This document shows positions 57,157-64,000 of a stretch of 64,000 bases of DNA, in pieces. Position 1 is the first letter of the stretch, and the number at the start of each line of letters is the position of its first letter. The notes beneath the pieces were generated by a model that was not told the DNA's origin, did not search any database, and was given only the letters and a program-made list of their open reading frames with translations. A program made the translations under genes and the position numbers. The stretch spans positions 186,001-250,000 of the forward strand of contig NZ_PNCJ01000014.1 of NCBI RefSeq assembly GCF_005887115.1, given 5' to 3'. This stretch comes from Pseudoalteromonas rubra. Lineage in GTDB: Bacteria > Pseudomonadota > Gammaproteobacteria > Enterobacterales > Alteromonadaceae.

Positions 57157-59414
57157 TTTACCACCAGAGGTAGTTTTATCACCATCTTCAACCCGCCCAG
57201 CTCACTGTGCTGGGCATAAATGGTGCCCTGATGCGCTTCAATCAGGCTTTTACAAATAGCCAGACCCAAACCTGAGCCGCCTGTACGTCGGCTGCGAGAT
57301 TTTTCTACCCTGAAAAGCCGTTCGAATATTTCGTTCAGGTGCTCATCTGCAACACCGGGTGCGGTATCTTCCAGGGTAATGTGGATGTGCTTTTGCTGCT
57401 GCCAGACCGTCAGCCGTTGTTTACCTGGCTTATCTGTGTATAAAGTACTGTTGGCGATTAAGTTCGTGAGCACCTGCTTGATGCGATCGACATCCCAGCT
57501 GACCGTGATCTCACCAGTGAGCTGAATCTGGGCTTCCCAGTCAAAGCCTTTACCGTGCGTAAACTGAGCAAACTCACGCTCCCACAGTGTCATCACTTCG
57601 GTCAGGTTACATTGCACCAGATTCAGGTGTAAACTTTGTGAGTCGGCCATTGCCAGCTGGTGAATGTCTGAAATAAGACGGTTGATATCCGACAACTTAC
57701 GATTGATGGTGTTGTAAGAGGCATCCACGTCCTGAGCGATGTTGAATTGTAACGCCTCAACCTGTAACTGTAAGGCAGTCAGTGGTGTGCGGATCTCATG
57801 GGACACATCCGCCAGCATTGCATTCTTTTTATCCACGACTTCTTGTAATAGTGTTGCCCGCTCCGCCGCCAGTTTGCGCTTTTTAACTTGTCGATAGGCA
57901 AGTGCCGAAATCAGAATAAACAAGGCAGCTGACGCCAACCACCACGCGCGCAGTTGCCACTCTCTCTGGCTGAGCTCAGCCTGATGAAGCGCTCTGTCCA
58001 GGTTCAGGCTTTCAATTTCCTGCTGCTTGCGCATAAACTCAACTTTGCTTTGCAGGGCTGCCAGGGTGAGATTATGCTGGTTTTGCCCTAGAGTATCGCT
58101 TAGCGCGTGGTAGGCTTGAGTTTCAGCCAGAGCCTGTTGATGCAACTCAAGCGCCTCAAAAGAAATTGCGCGCAACTCATGGAGTTCAAGCCTATGCTTT
58201 TTGTCCTGCATTGAAGTGGCGGCAGCCAGCGCAGTGTCGCTCAGTGCGATGGCATCTTCATGGCGTTGTTGTGCCTGCGCCAACTTGATAGTGCTGATCT
58301 GTAATAGGACCTCGATTGACTCAAACTGGTGCTGGCTGGCCAGTGCCAACCCTTGCTCCAAATGTGTTTGTGCTTTACTGAGGTTATTTTGCTTCAGTGC
58401 AATTAGGCCTTGCAGGTTGAGCACTCTGGCCTGGCCGGTTTTTGAGTCAACCTCCAGGTAGAGCCCGTAAGCTTTGCGCGCATATTGCAGCGCAGTCTCA
58501 TATTCCTGACGTTCCAGTTCGATATAGCCTATCTTCATGGCACTGTTGCCAATGTGTAATTTATTACCGCCTTGTTCATCAAGTGTATGAGCCTGTTGAA
58601 AGTGCGGCAGGGCTTGCTCGAAGTTATCCATTTTCCGATACACTTCGCCCGTTTCGTATAAGGCATCGGCAATACTCGCTCTATCATCCAGTTTAGTGGC
58701 CAGCTCAAAGACCTGGGTCAAAGTCCCTAGCGCGGTGGTGTAATCTCCTAAAATGGCCTGAATAATACCCAAATTTTGCAATGCACTAAGGTAGAGTAAG
58801 TCTTCACCGAGATCCCGTAACACATTGGTTGAGCGCTGGGCGATTTGCAGTGCCTCGATATATTTATCCTGACGCCTAAGAACGGAAGATATTCGCTCAT
58901 ATGACCTGGCCATTAACTCGTTATGACCAATAGCCAGAGCATCCTCAAGTGCATCTCGGTAGTGCTGCTCAGCCTGAGGAAAATGGTTTTGCTGGTCTTC
59001 TATGTAACCTAGCAAAAGCTTCGAAAATACAGGGTAGTATGCATCTTCAAGTTGTATTGAGCGAGTGGAGAGCTGATTTGCTGTAGCTTTAGCCGCCTCA
59101 TAATCCCCCTGACGTATATACAAAAAAAACAAGGATTCAAGGGCCTGAAAGTGGATATCAGGTGTATCGGGCACGGGCATGTCAAGCAATGAGAGATAGG
59201 CCTCTATGGCCTCATGCTGGTTAAGCGATTGTGCATGTGCCAATTTCTGGCGTGCGGCCTGCAAAGCTTCTGATGGTGGGGTTGCTGTGCTGTTGTTTGC
59301 ATAAGCTACCGGCACGCCGGGCATTGTGAGCAGTATCATCAGCGTGCCTATTCGAAACCATGCCAGCGGGTGGGAAAAGCCTAATACGCGGCGGGTATGA
59401 CAGATATTCAGCAT
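57153..59414 (-). CDS. Sensor histidine kinase with extracytoplasmic TPR domain
   Basis: A 753-aa protein: N-terminal signal/anchor, then about ten TPR units over ~45-470 (A-L-P-H-F-Q-Q-A-H-T-L-D-type repeats), one membrane helix near 488-508, a coiled linker, HisKA with His near 537 (D-V-S-H-E-I-R-T-P-L) and HATPase_c to the end (T-G-G-S-G-L-G-L-A-I-C-K). The TPR array may sense a peptide or protein outside the membrane. No response regulator is adjacent, so the partner is unknown. ATG 59414 follows GAGGATGC. Upstream is dsbC. Confidence 0.9.
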   Translation of the reverse strand: MLNICHTRRVLGFSHPLAWFRIGTLMILLTMPGVPVAYANNSTATPPSEALQAARQKLAHAQSLNQHEAIEAYLSLLDMPVPDTPDIHFQALESLFFLYIRQGDYEAAKATANQLSTRSIQLEDAYYPVFSKLLLGYIEDQQNHFPQAEQHYRDALEDALAIGHNELMARSYERISSVLRRQDKYIEALQIAQRSTNVLRDLGEDLLYLSALQNLGIIQAILGDYTTALGTLTQVFELATKLDDRASIADALYETGEVYRKMDNFEQALPHFQQAHTLDEQGGNKLHIGNSAMKIGYIELERQEYETALQYARKAYGLYLEVDSKTGQARVLNLQGLIALKQNNLSKAQTHLEQGLALASQHQFESIEVLLQISTIKLAQAQQRHEDAIALSDTALAAATSMQDKKHRLELHELRAISFEALELHQQALAETQAYHALSDTLGQNQHNLTLAALQSKVEFMRKQQEIESLNLDRALHQAELSQREWQLRAWWLASAALFILISALAYRQVKKRKLAAERATLLQEVVDKKNAMLADVSHEIRTPLTALQLQVEALQFNIAQDVDASYNTINRKLSDINRLISDIHQLAMADSQSLHLNLVQCNLTEVMTLWEREFAQFTHGKGFDWEAQIQLTGEITVSWDVDRIKQVLTNLIANSTLYTDKPGKQRLTVWQQQKHIHITLEDTAPGVADEHLNEIFERLFRVEKSRSRRTGGSGLGLAICKSLIEAHQGTIYAQHSELGGLKMVIKLPLVVN

Positions 59415-59498
59415 TGCATCCTCAAAGCAAACACGCACACAGGGCGAGCAAATTATGCTGATATACTAACCCGATTTATCCCGAGCTCTCAATAGCTA

Positions 59499-60251
59499 TC
59501 ACTTTTCCAGTCGGGCGACGAGCTCTTTGGCCGGTACGTAGCCAGGTAACGCTTCCCCATTTGGTAGCAAAATGGTTGGCGTGGACTGAAAGCCAAATTG
59601 CCTGGCCAGTGCGACCTGGGTATCCAGTGAGTGTTTACACGCTGCGTTTTGAGTTGGGGTTGGCGTGCTGCGCATGGCTGCGTCCATTGCCTCGTTAGGC
59701 CTTTTAGCACAAAGCGTTGCTGCGGTTTTTTCGTAGGCTGGACTGCCTGCGCGACCTCTGGGGATCATAACGTAATGGACGGTGACGCCCAGCTGATTCA
59801 ATGCAGGCAACTCTTTATGGAACTTACGACAGTAGGGGCAGTCGATGTCTGTAAAAACGGTAATGCTATACTTTTCATCGGGTGCAGGATAAGTAAGTAG
59901 TTGCTCATAAGGGATGTTAGCTATGTTCTGCTGGTTGGCGATTTGCTGTATTTTGGCAATATGATCCACCCGGTTACGCACATCGATGACACGACCACTG
60001 AACAGGTAGTTGCCATCTTTTGACAGCAGCAAGTGTTCATTGCCCAGGGTGAGACGATAGAAGTCGTCCGAGTAGGGGTGCAGGTCAAAATCAATATCTG
60101 TTCCTGTCAGCGCCTGCAATTTACTTTTTGCTTTTTCCATTTGGGTCACTGGTGCCGCAGAGACTGGGCTTTGGGACTGAGCAGCCAGAGGCGGGGCGCT
60201 TAGCAGGGCAGTCCCAAGCAGTAAAGTAGAAAACTTACAAGACAAATTCAT
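59499..60251 (-). CDS. dsbC: DsbC-like periplasmic disulfide isomerase
   Basis: A 250-aa exported protein: signal peptide ending near L-A-A-Q, a short dimerisation domain (~35-95), and a thioredoxin domain with active-site C138-P-Y-C141 and cis-Pro in S-T-P-T-I-L-L-P. A further pair of Cys (C-A-K-R-P...A-A-C-K-H-S) matches the structural disulfide of DsbC. It isomerises wrong disulfides in the periplasm, needing DsbD for reduction. Transcribed with the sensor kinase on the same strand (84 nt apart). Confidence 0.92.
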   Translation of the reverse strand: MNLSCKFSTLLLGTALLSAPPLAAQSQSPVSAAPVTQMEKAKSKLQALTGTDIDFDLHPYSDDFYRLTLGNEHLLLSKDGNYLFSGRVIDVRNRVDHIAKIQQIANQQNIANIPYEQLLTYPAPDEKYSITVFTDIDCPYCRKFHKELPALNQLGVTVHYVMIPRGRAGSPAYEKTAATLCAKRPNEAMDAAMRSTPTPTQNAACKHSLDTQVALARQFGFQSTPTILLPNGEALPGYVPAKELVARLEK

Positions 60252-60369
60252 AGTGATGATTTCCGGTTGTGATTAGATTACACCGGTTATAACGTGTGCT
60301 GGCACACAGGGCTTATAAATTCGTCTTAAGCTACCTAAAATATTCTATCAAACTAATAAAATCAGTGAT

Positions 60370-61344
60370 TTAAGCAAGCCGTTCTCGGCCGGCCTGAACG
60401 TCGTGACTTGCAGGACATAACCGCATAGAGGTCGGTCCCGGCTGGGTAAGCTGCTTGCACAGGGTCGCCTGCTGCGAGTGTGTGTCTGGCGTTGTGACCA
60501 GCTGTACTGTAGCATTTTGTAATTTTGGGGAGTGCAGCGGTGCCGGTTGCGCTAAGATCAAGTCAGCGATCCGCTGTTGCATGACCACGGCACTGCAAAT
60601 TGCCTGTTCATCTATGGCCTGTTGTCCCTGAATGGCAAAATCCAGTGCTTCAGTAAATCGGGCCTGGCTGGCAGATAGGCGGCTCAGCACGTCGGATGCC
60701 TGAGAAAAATAATAGCTGTTGGCCAGAGTATGTTTAACAACATTGTTGGCATAATGTTGTGCCTGTGCAGTGTCTTTGAGTTGCAGCAGGGTTTCGGCCA
60801 TCAGTAACTGAGCTTCAATTGAGTCTGGGTTTTCCTGAAGACTGAAAGTCAGCCATTGCTGTGCGTGTGCGTAGTCCTGTTGCTCAAAGGCAATGATGGC
60901 CTTGTGATAGGCCGTCAGCGCGGGCAGAAAGGTTGGTGTTGTGGTTGCACTATGCTGATTGTTTAGATAGGCGGTGCTGACGGTACCCAGAGACAATACC
61001 ACTGAGGCCGCCAGAGCCGCTAGCTGGCGCATTGGACGAGTCGACACTCGTTTGGTCTTTACCTGCCAGCAGTAACCCTGGTTTGGGTAGGTGCGGATCA
61101 ATTCCTGCTCAGGTGCTAGCTTTCTGAGCTCGCTGATCAGCTGAAATAAACGGTGGTCTTGTACATAGGCATGGCCCCAGACCGCTTCAATGATCTGCTG
61201 TTTGGTGACAAGAGTATTGGCATGTTGTAACAGGTAGCCTAATACCTGGGCGGCTTTCGGGCGCAGTTCCAGCGTTTGTTTTCCTTGCTTAAGCGTATGG
61301 GTCTGGCAGTCGAAACGGTATGATAAAAAGCGGTACTCGGCCAT
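60370..61344 (-). CDS. Membrane-bound ToxR/CadC-like winged-helix regulator
   Basis: A 324-aa protein: an OmpR-type winged helix (~1-95) with F-D-C-Q-T-H-T-L-K-Q-G, L-R-P-K-A-A-Q-V-L-G-Y-L-L and T-Y-P-N-Q-G-Y-C-W; a membrane helix near 106-125 (L-A-A-L-A-A-S-V-V-L-S-L-G-T-V); then a periplasmic TPR-like helical domain (~140-270). The ToxR/CadC plan couples an outside signal to DNA binding without a phosphorelay. The start is ATG 61344 after AAGGA; the longer frame to 61470 is not supported. Divergent from the BASS transporter, its likely target. Confidence 0.86.
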   Translation of the reverse strand: MAEYRFLSYRFDCQTHTLKQGKQTLELRPKAAQVLGYLLQHANTLVTKQQIIEAVWGHAYVQDHRLFQLISELRKLAPEQELIRTYPNQGYCWQVKTKRVSTRPMRQLAALAASVVLSLGTVSTAYLNNQHSATTTPTFLPALTAYHKAIIAFEQQDYAHAQQWLTFSLQENPDSIEAQLLMAETLLQLKDTAQAQHYANNVVKHTLANSYYFSQASDVLSRLSASQARFTEALDFAIQGQQAIDEQAICSAVVMQQRIADLILAQPAPLHSPKLQNATVQLVTTPDTHSQQATLCKQLTQPGPTSMRLCPASHDVQAGRERLA

Positions 61345-61484
61345 GTCAGTCCTTCGGGAATGTCCACAATATAGGCCTAACCTTATCATAAAGATGAGAA
61401 AAAACGAGTGCAGTGGCAGGATTTGTTTTCGCTTGCGAATAAGGTATAACAAAGACACTTTTGCTTTCAAACCGAGCGCTTACT

Positions 61485-62441
61485 ATGCTGCGTCTTGTCA
61501 TTCAACTGTTCCCCGTATGGGCCATTGCACTGAGTGTGTGTGCGTTCTATTCACCGGCGCCATTTGTCTCCTTAAAAGCCGCCATTATTCCTCTGCTGGC
61601 GTTCATTATGCTGACCATGGGATTAACCCTGACACCTGGAGACTTTCACCATGTTCTCAGCCAGCCTAAAGCTGTGCTGACGGGACTTGTATTGCAGTTT
61701 AGCGTGATGCCGGTGGTGGCCCTGTTGATTGCTATGTTGTTTCAGTTTGATGCTGATCTGACTCTGGGCATGGTGCTGGTTGGGTGTGTCGCCGGAGGCA
61801 CGGCCAGCAATGTGATGTGTTTTCTGGCCAAAGGTGATGTCGCTTTATCTATTTCCATGACAGCCATGAGTACCTTGGCTGGCGTGATCCTGACTCCCTT
61901 GCTGGTTGAGTTACTGGCCGGTCAGGTGGTGGATATTCCGCTGGCCGGAATGATGCTGAACTTACTCAAAATTGTGTTGTTCCCGGTACTGGCAGGCGTG
62001 TTGATCAATCATTTTTTCAGCGATGTAGTGAAAAGATTCACTCCTTTATTACCTCTGTTTTCCGTGGCTGCTATCGTGCTGATCATTGCGATTGTGGTGG
62101 CGTTAAATGCGGCCACCTTGCCAACCATAGGACCAATTGTGGCGTTGGCTGTGGTACTGCACAATACGACAGGGTTGTCACTTGGGTATCTGGTTGCCAG
62201 ACAGCTGGGGTTACCTGAAAAGAGCTGCCGAACGATAGCACTGGAAGTGGGGTTACAAAACTCGGGTCTGGCGGTTGCGCTGGCAATGAAGTTTTTTGCC
62301 CCGGCCAGCGCGCTGGCCGGGACTTTGTTTTCGATTTGGCACAATGTCAGTGGTTCGGTGCTGGCTGCCTGGTGGCGAAAGCGCAGCAGTGGTGCTAAAT
62401 CTTTACCAGCCCAGCAGCCACATGAAGTGCCGGATGTTTAG
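61485..62441 (+). CDS. Bile acid:sodium symporter (BASS) family transporter
   Basis: A 318-aa membrane protein with nine or ten helices and BASS signatures: M-L-T-M-G-L-T-L-T, V-G-C-V-A-G-G-T-A-S-N-V-M, and L-E-V-G-L-Q-N-S-G-L-A. Bacterial members move bile acids, pantoate, pyruvate or other organic acids with sodium; the substrate is unknown. ATG 61485 is preferred over TTG 61461. Its stop overlaps that of the J-like gene, convergent by 4 bp. Confidence 0.9.
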   Translation: MLRLVIQLFPVWAIALSVCAFYSPAPFVSLKAAIIPLLAFIMLTMGLTLTPGDFHHVLSQPKAVLTGLVLQFSVMPVVALLIAMLFQFDADLTLGMVLVGCVAGGTASNVMCFLAKGDVALSISMTAMSTLAGVILTPLLVELLAGQVVDIPLAGMMLNLLKIVLFPVLAGVLINHFFSDVVKRFTPLLPLFSVAAIVLIIAIVVALNAATLPTIGPIVALAVVLHNTTGLSLGYLVARQLGLPEKSCRTIALEVGLQNSGLAVALAMKFFAPASALAGTLFSIWHNVSGSVLAAWWRKRSSGAKSLPAQQPHEVPDV

Positions 62442-63202
62442 ATAGAAATCATGATCAGGCCCAGAGCACAGAGAATGGTCAGGCCGATAAATAAGTTCGC
62501 AATATTGCTGGTGTCACCAACCGGTTCAATGCGAATTTCTGGTTCTGGCATCTCTTTGTGGGTCATGTTGTAAAAGTCGGGATGGCCCACCTGCTCCTCC
62601 AGCGCCTGATCTTCTGCCCAGTCAAAGTGCAGGTTCAAAAACACCAGGACTTCTATATCCAGAGGAACCACCTCTGCTCGCTCCGATTTTTGATAGTTCA
62701 GTATGGCGTAAAATATCCGATGCGAAGCCGCTCTGCGGTTCTGCACATCCACGCAGGCAGGATGTTCAATCAATAACTGCCAGGCACCTCGCTGATTGCG
62801 GCGATAGGAGTTATCCAGCAACTCCGCCAGTTCTTTTTCAAACTGCAGCATTTCGTTGTTGTCAGCTGGCTTGAACGATTCAACATGGCTTGCGTGTTGC
62901 TCCTGGCCAGAAAAGTCGGGCTGCTCGATTGCCTCGGGTAAAGTGGCTGAATGCGCAGCTTCTGGCTCAGCCTGTGTGTCAGACTGGTTGTGCAGCTCAT
63001 CTGTAGAGCCCAGTTTTACGCGTTGCTGTGGCTGCTCATCCAGATGAGCCAACGCTGCGTCATAGGCTGCGCGCAGTTGTTGAAACCCCTCGGGGTCTTC
63101 ATCGGGTTTACACAACTTAAGCTTACTTGTATAGGCACGTTTTATGGTCTTTTTATCGGCATTGGGGTCGATGCCCAGTACTTCCCAGGGATTGTCTGTC
63201 AC
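62438..63202 (-). CDS. Membrane-anchored J-domain-like protein with K-P-D instead of HPD
   Basis: A 254-aa protein starting with a J-like domain (P-W-E-V-L-G-I-D-P-N-A-D-K-K-T-I-K-R-A-Y, then C-K-P-D-E-D-P-E-G-F-Q-Q-L-R-A-A-Y). The canonical HPD needed to stimulate Hsp70 is K-P-D here. A disordered acidic linker, a helical region (~115-200) and a C-terminal membrane helix (~234-254) follow. It starts (GTG 63202) 2 nt after the Hsp70 stop. E. coli HscC works with the anchored J-like proteins DjlB/DjlC, and this pair fits that layout. Confidence 0.82.
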   Translation of the reverse strand: MTDNPWEVLGIDPNADKKTIKRAYTSKLKLCKPDEDPEGFQQLRAAYDAALAHLDEQPQQRVKLGSTDELHNQSDTQAEPEAAHSATLPEAIEQPDFSGQEQHASHVESFKPADNNEMLQFEKELAELLDNSYRRNQRGAWQLLIEHPACVDVQNRRAASHRIFYAILNYQKSERAEVVPLDIEVLVFLNLHFDWAEDQALEEQVGHPDFYNMTHKEMPEPEIRIEPVGDTSNIANLFIGLTILCALGLIMISI

Positions 63203-63204
63203 TT

Positions 63205-64000
63205 TTACTCACCTAATTCTTCTAAAAACCGGGTAATTTCCTGATATGCCTGATCGATGCGCTGGCTGTCCTGGCTGCTTAAAGCGGCTTCCCAATACGT
63301 GATTAATTCTGCGATTTGCTCACGATATTGGGCACGGCTTTGTTCGTAGATGCGCTCCAGTTTCGCCATCAGCAGTCGGTTACGTTGCTGCGCTCTTGGG
63401 TGCACTTTGAGCTTTTGCATTTTCTCTTTCAGCTGGCTTTTTTCCTTATCTGTCAGCGTAGACGACGATTGCTCAAAGGTCTGGCTGAAAGTTTGCTGTG
63501 TGCGCTCAACGATGATGTCCACGTCCAGCAGGCCACTGATATCGTAAGTAAAACGCATGCGGATCATTTTGTCATCAATGTTGTCTGACTTGGGCAACGG
63601 CACATCAATTTCACCCAGTTTGATATTGTTTTTTACGTAGCGGCTCTCACCTTGATACACAGTCATCAACAGGCGCTTCTGGTCTTTATGAACAGGGTAA
63701 AATATCTGCTCTTTACTGCTCGGCAAGACCGTATTGCGCTCGATAATAGGGGTAAAATAGTTACCGACCTTGCCATCGTTATCGTGTTCATTGTGAGTGC
63801 CTGTGCCCAGGCTGAATGCAGAAACGTCGGTCAGTACCACGTCATCCAGGGCGTCATTTTTATCCACCAGGCCTGCCTGGATACCCGCGCCCAGCGCAAC
63901 CACCAGATCAGGGTCAAGCTGGGAGGTTGGAAAGCACTTGAGTGCTTTGATAAGGCATTGTTTATAGATATTCATACGTGATGCGCCGCCGACCATCACA
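63205..64000 (-). CDS. HscC-like Hsp70 chaperone, C-terminal part (5' end outside window)
   Basis: Only the last ~264 residues are present; the start lies beyond base 64000. The visible part begins V-G-G-A-S-R-M, the end of the ATPase domain (with D-P-D-L-V-V-A-L-G-A-G-I-Q-A-G), followed by a substrate-binding domain (T-D-V-S-A-F-S-L-G, P-I-I-E-R-N-T-V-L-P) and a short helical lid. The short C-terminus without the DnaK E-E-V-D-like tail and the adjacent J-like gene point to HscC rather than DnaK. Confidence 0.85.
   Translation of the reverse strand, partial: VMVGGASRMNIYKQCLIKALKCFPTSQLDPDLVVALGAGIQAGLVDKNDALDDVVLTDVSAFSLGTGTHNEHDNDGKVGNYFTPIIERNTVLPSSKEQIFYPVHKDQKRLLMTVYQGESRYVKNNIKLGEIDVPLPKSDNIDDKMIRMRFTYDISGLLDVDIIVERTQQTFSQTFEQSSSTLTDKEKSQLKEKMQKLKVHPRAQQRNRLLMAKLERIYEQSRAQYREQIAELITYWEAALSSQDSQRIDQAYQEITRFLEELGE

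Noticed and set aside
1..64000. CRISPR arrays, tRNA or rRNA genes, prophage genes
   Set aside because: No regular spaced repeats, no cloverleaf or rRNA-like sequence and no phage structural or integrase genes were found.

Overview
The window looks like a stretch of chromosome from a marine gammaproteobacterium, most probably Pseudoalteromonas or a close relative. This is inferred from the gene families and protein style (type II secretion, creBCD, kef-type antiporter, dbpA/rhlE, a Zur-type ribosomal pair, many exported enzymes and lipoproteins) and not from a marker gene. No rRNA, tRNA, CRISPR array, prophage or complete insertion sequence was found. Coding is dense on both strands, with several convergent gene pairs whose ends overlap.

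Layout. 1-5.6 kb: the end of a type II secretion gspB, an HD-GYP c-di-GMP phosphodiesterase, an exported M20 amidohydrolase, rluA, an AlkB-like dioxygenase, a nitrilase-family amidase and an HxlR regulator. 5.7-6.2 kb: a decayed gene for a small secreted protein, running directly into a 214-bp element with perfect 12-bp terminal inverted repeats; a 73-bp internally deleted copy lies at 14.6 kb. 6.3-9.8 kb: a translationally coupled pair made of a 625-aa lipoprotein and a 566-aa exported protein whose beta-rich N-terminus and helical-repeat C-terminus resemble the N-terminal module of animal large lipid transfer proteins (vitellogenin/MTP). 10-15.4 kb: creBCD, a porin, and a DUF2975/XRE pair. 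15.6-21 kb: an S9 peptidase lipoprotein, DUF2306 and acyltransferase membrane proteins, cytochrome b561. 21-29.6 kb: a Kef-type antiporter, a soluble multi-PAS chemoreceptor, MscS, ChrA and a divergent LysR regulator.

29.6-40.5 kb is an accessory-looking region of mostly exported proteins: an orphan double-glycine RiPP precursor, a GH20 hexosaminidase, a penicillin-V-acylase-like hydrolase, a beta-lactamase-fold lipoprotein, a spondin-domain lipoprotein, a periplasmic binding protein, an ExbD without ExbB and several unknowns. 40.7-44.2 kb: zinc-independent ribosomal proteins L36 and L31 behind a Zur-like operator, then dbpA and rhlE. 44.8-49.2 kb: a cytoplasmic tandem cystatin-like protein preceded by 11-bp iterons, a secreted unknown, an FN3-fused di-heme peroxidase and a Tat-exported intradiol dioxygenase. 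49.5-55 kb: small unknowns, an orphan fetB, a nitronate monooxygenase and an alpha/beta hydrolase.

55-64 kb: arfA with a terminator-like hairpin holding its stop codon in the loop, a PH-domain protein, an ArsR regulator divergent from a NIPSNAP/ABM pair, a TPR sensor kinase, dsbC, a membrane-bound ToxR-like regulator, a BASS transporter, and an HscC-like Hsp70 (cut by the window end) with a membrane-anchored J-like protein lacking a canonical HPD. The strongest candidates for something new are the lipid-transfer-like operon, the orphan RiPP precursor, the tandem cystatin and the small inverted-repeat element.
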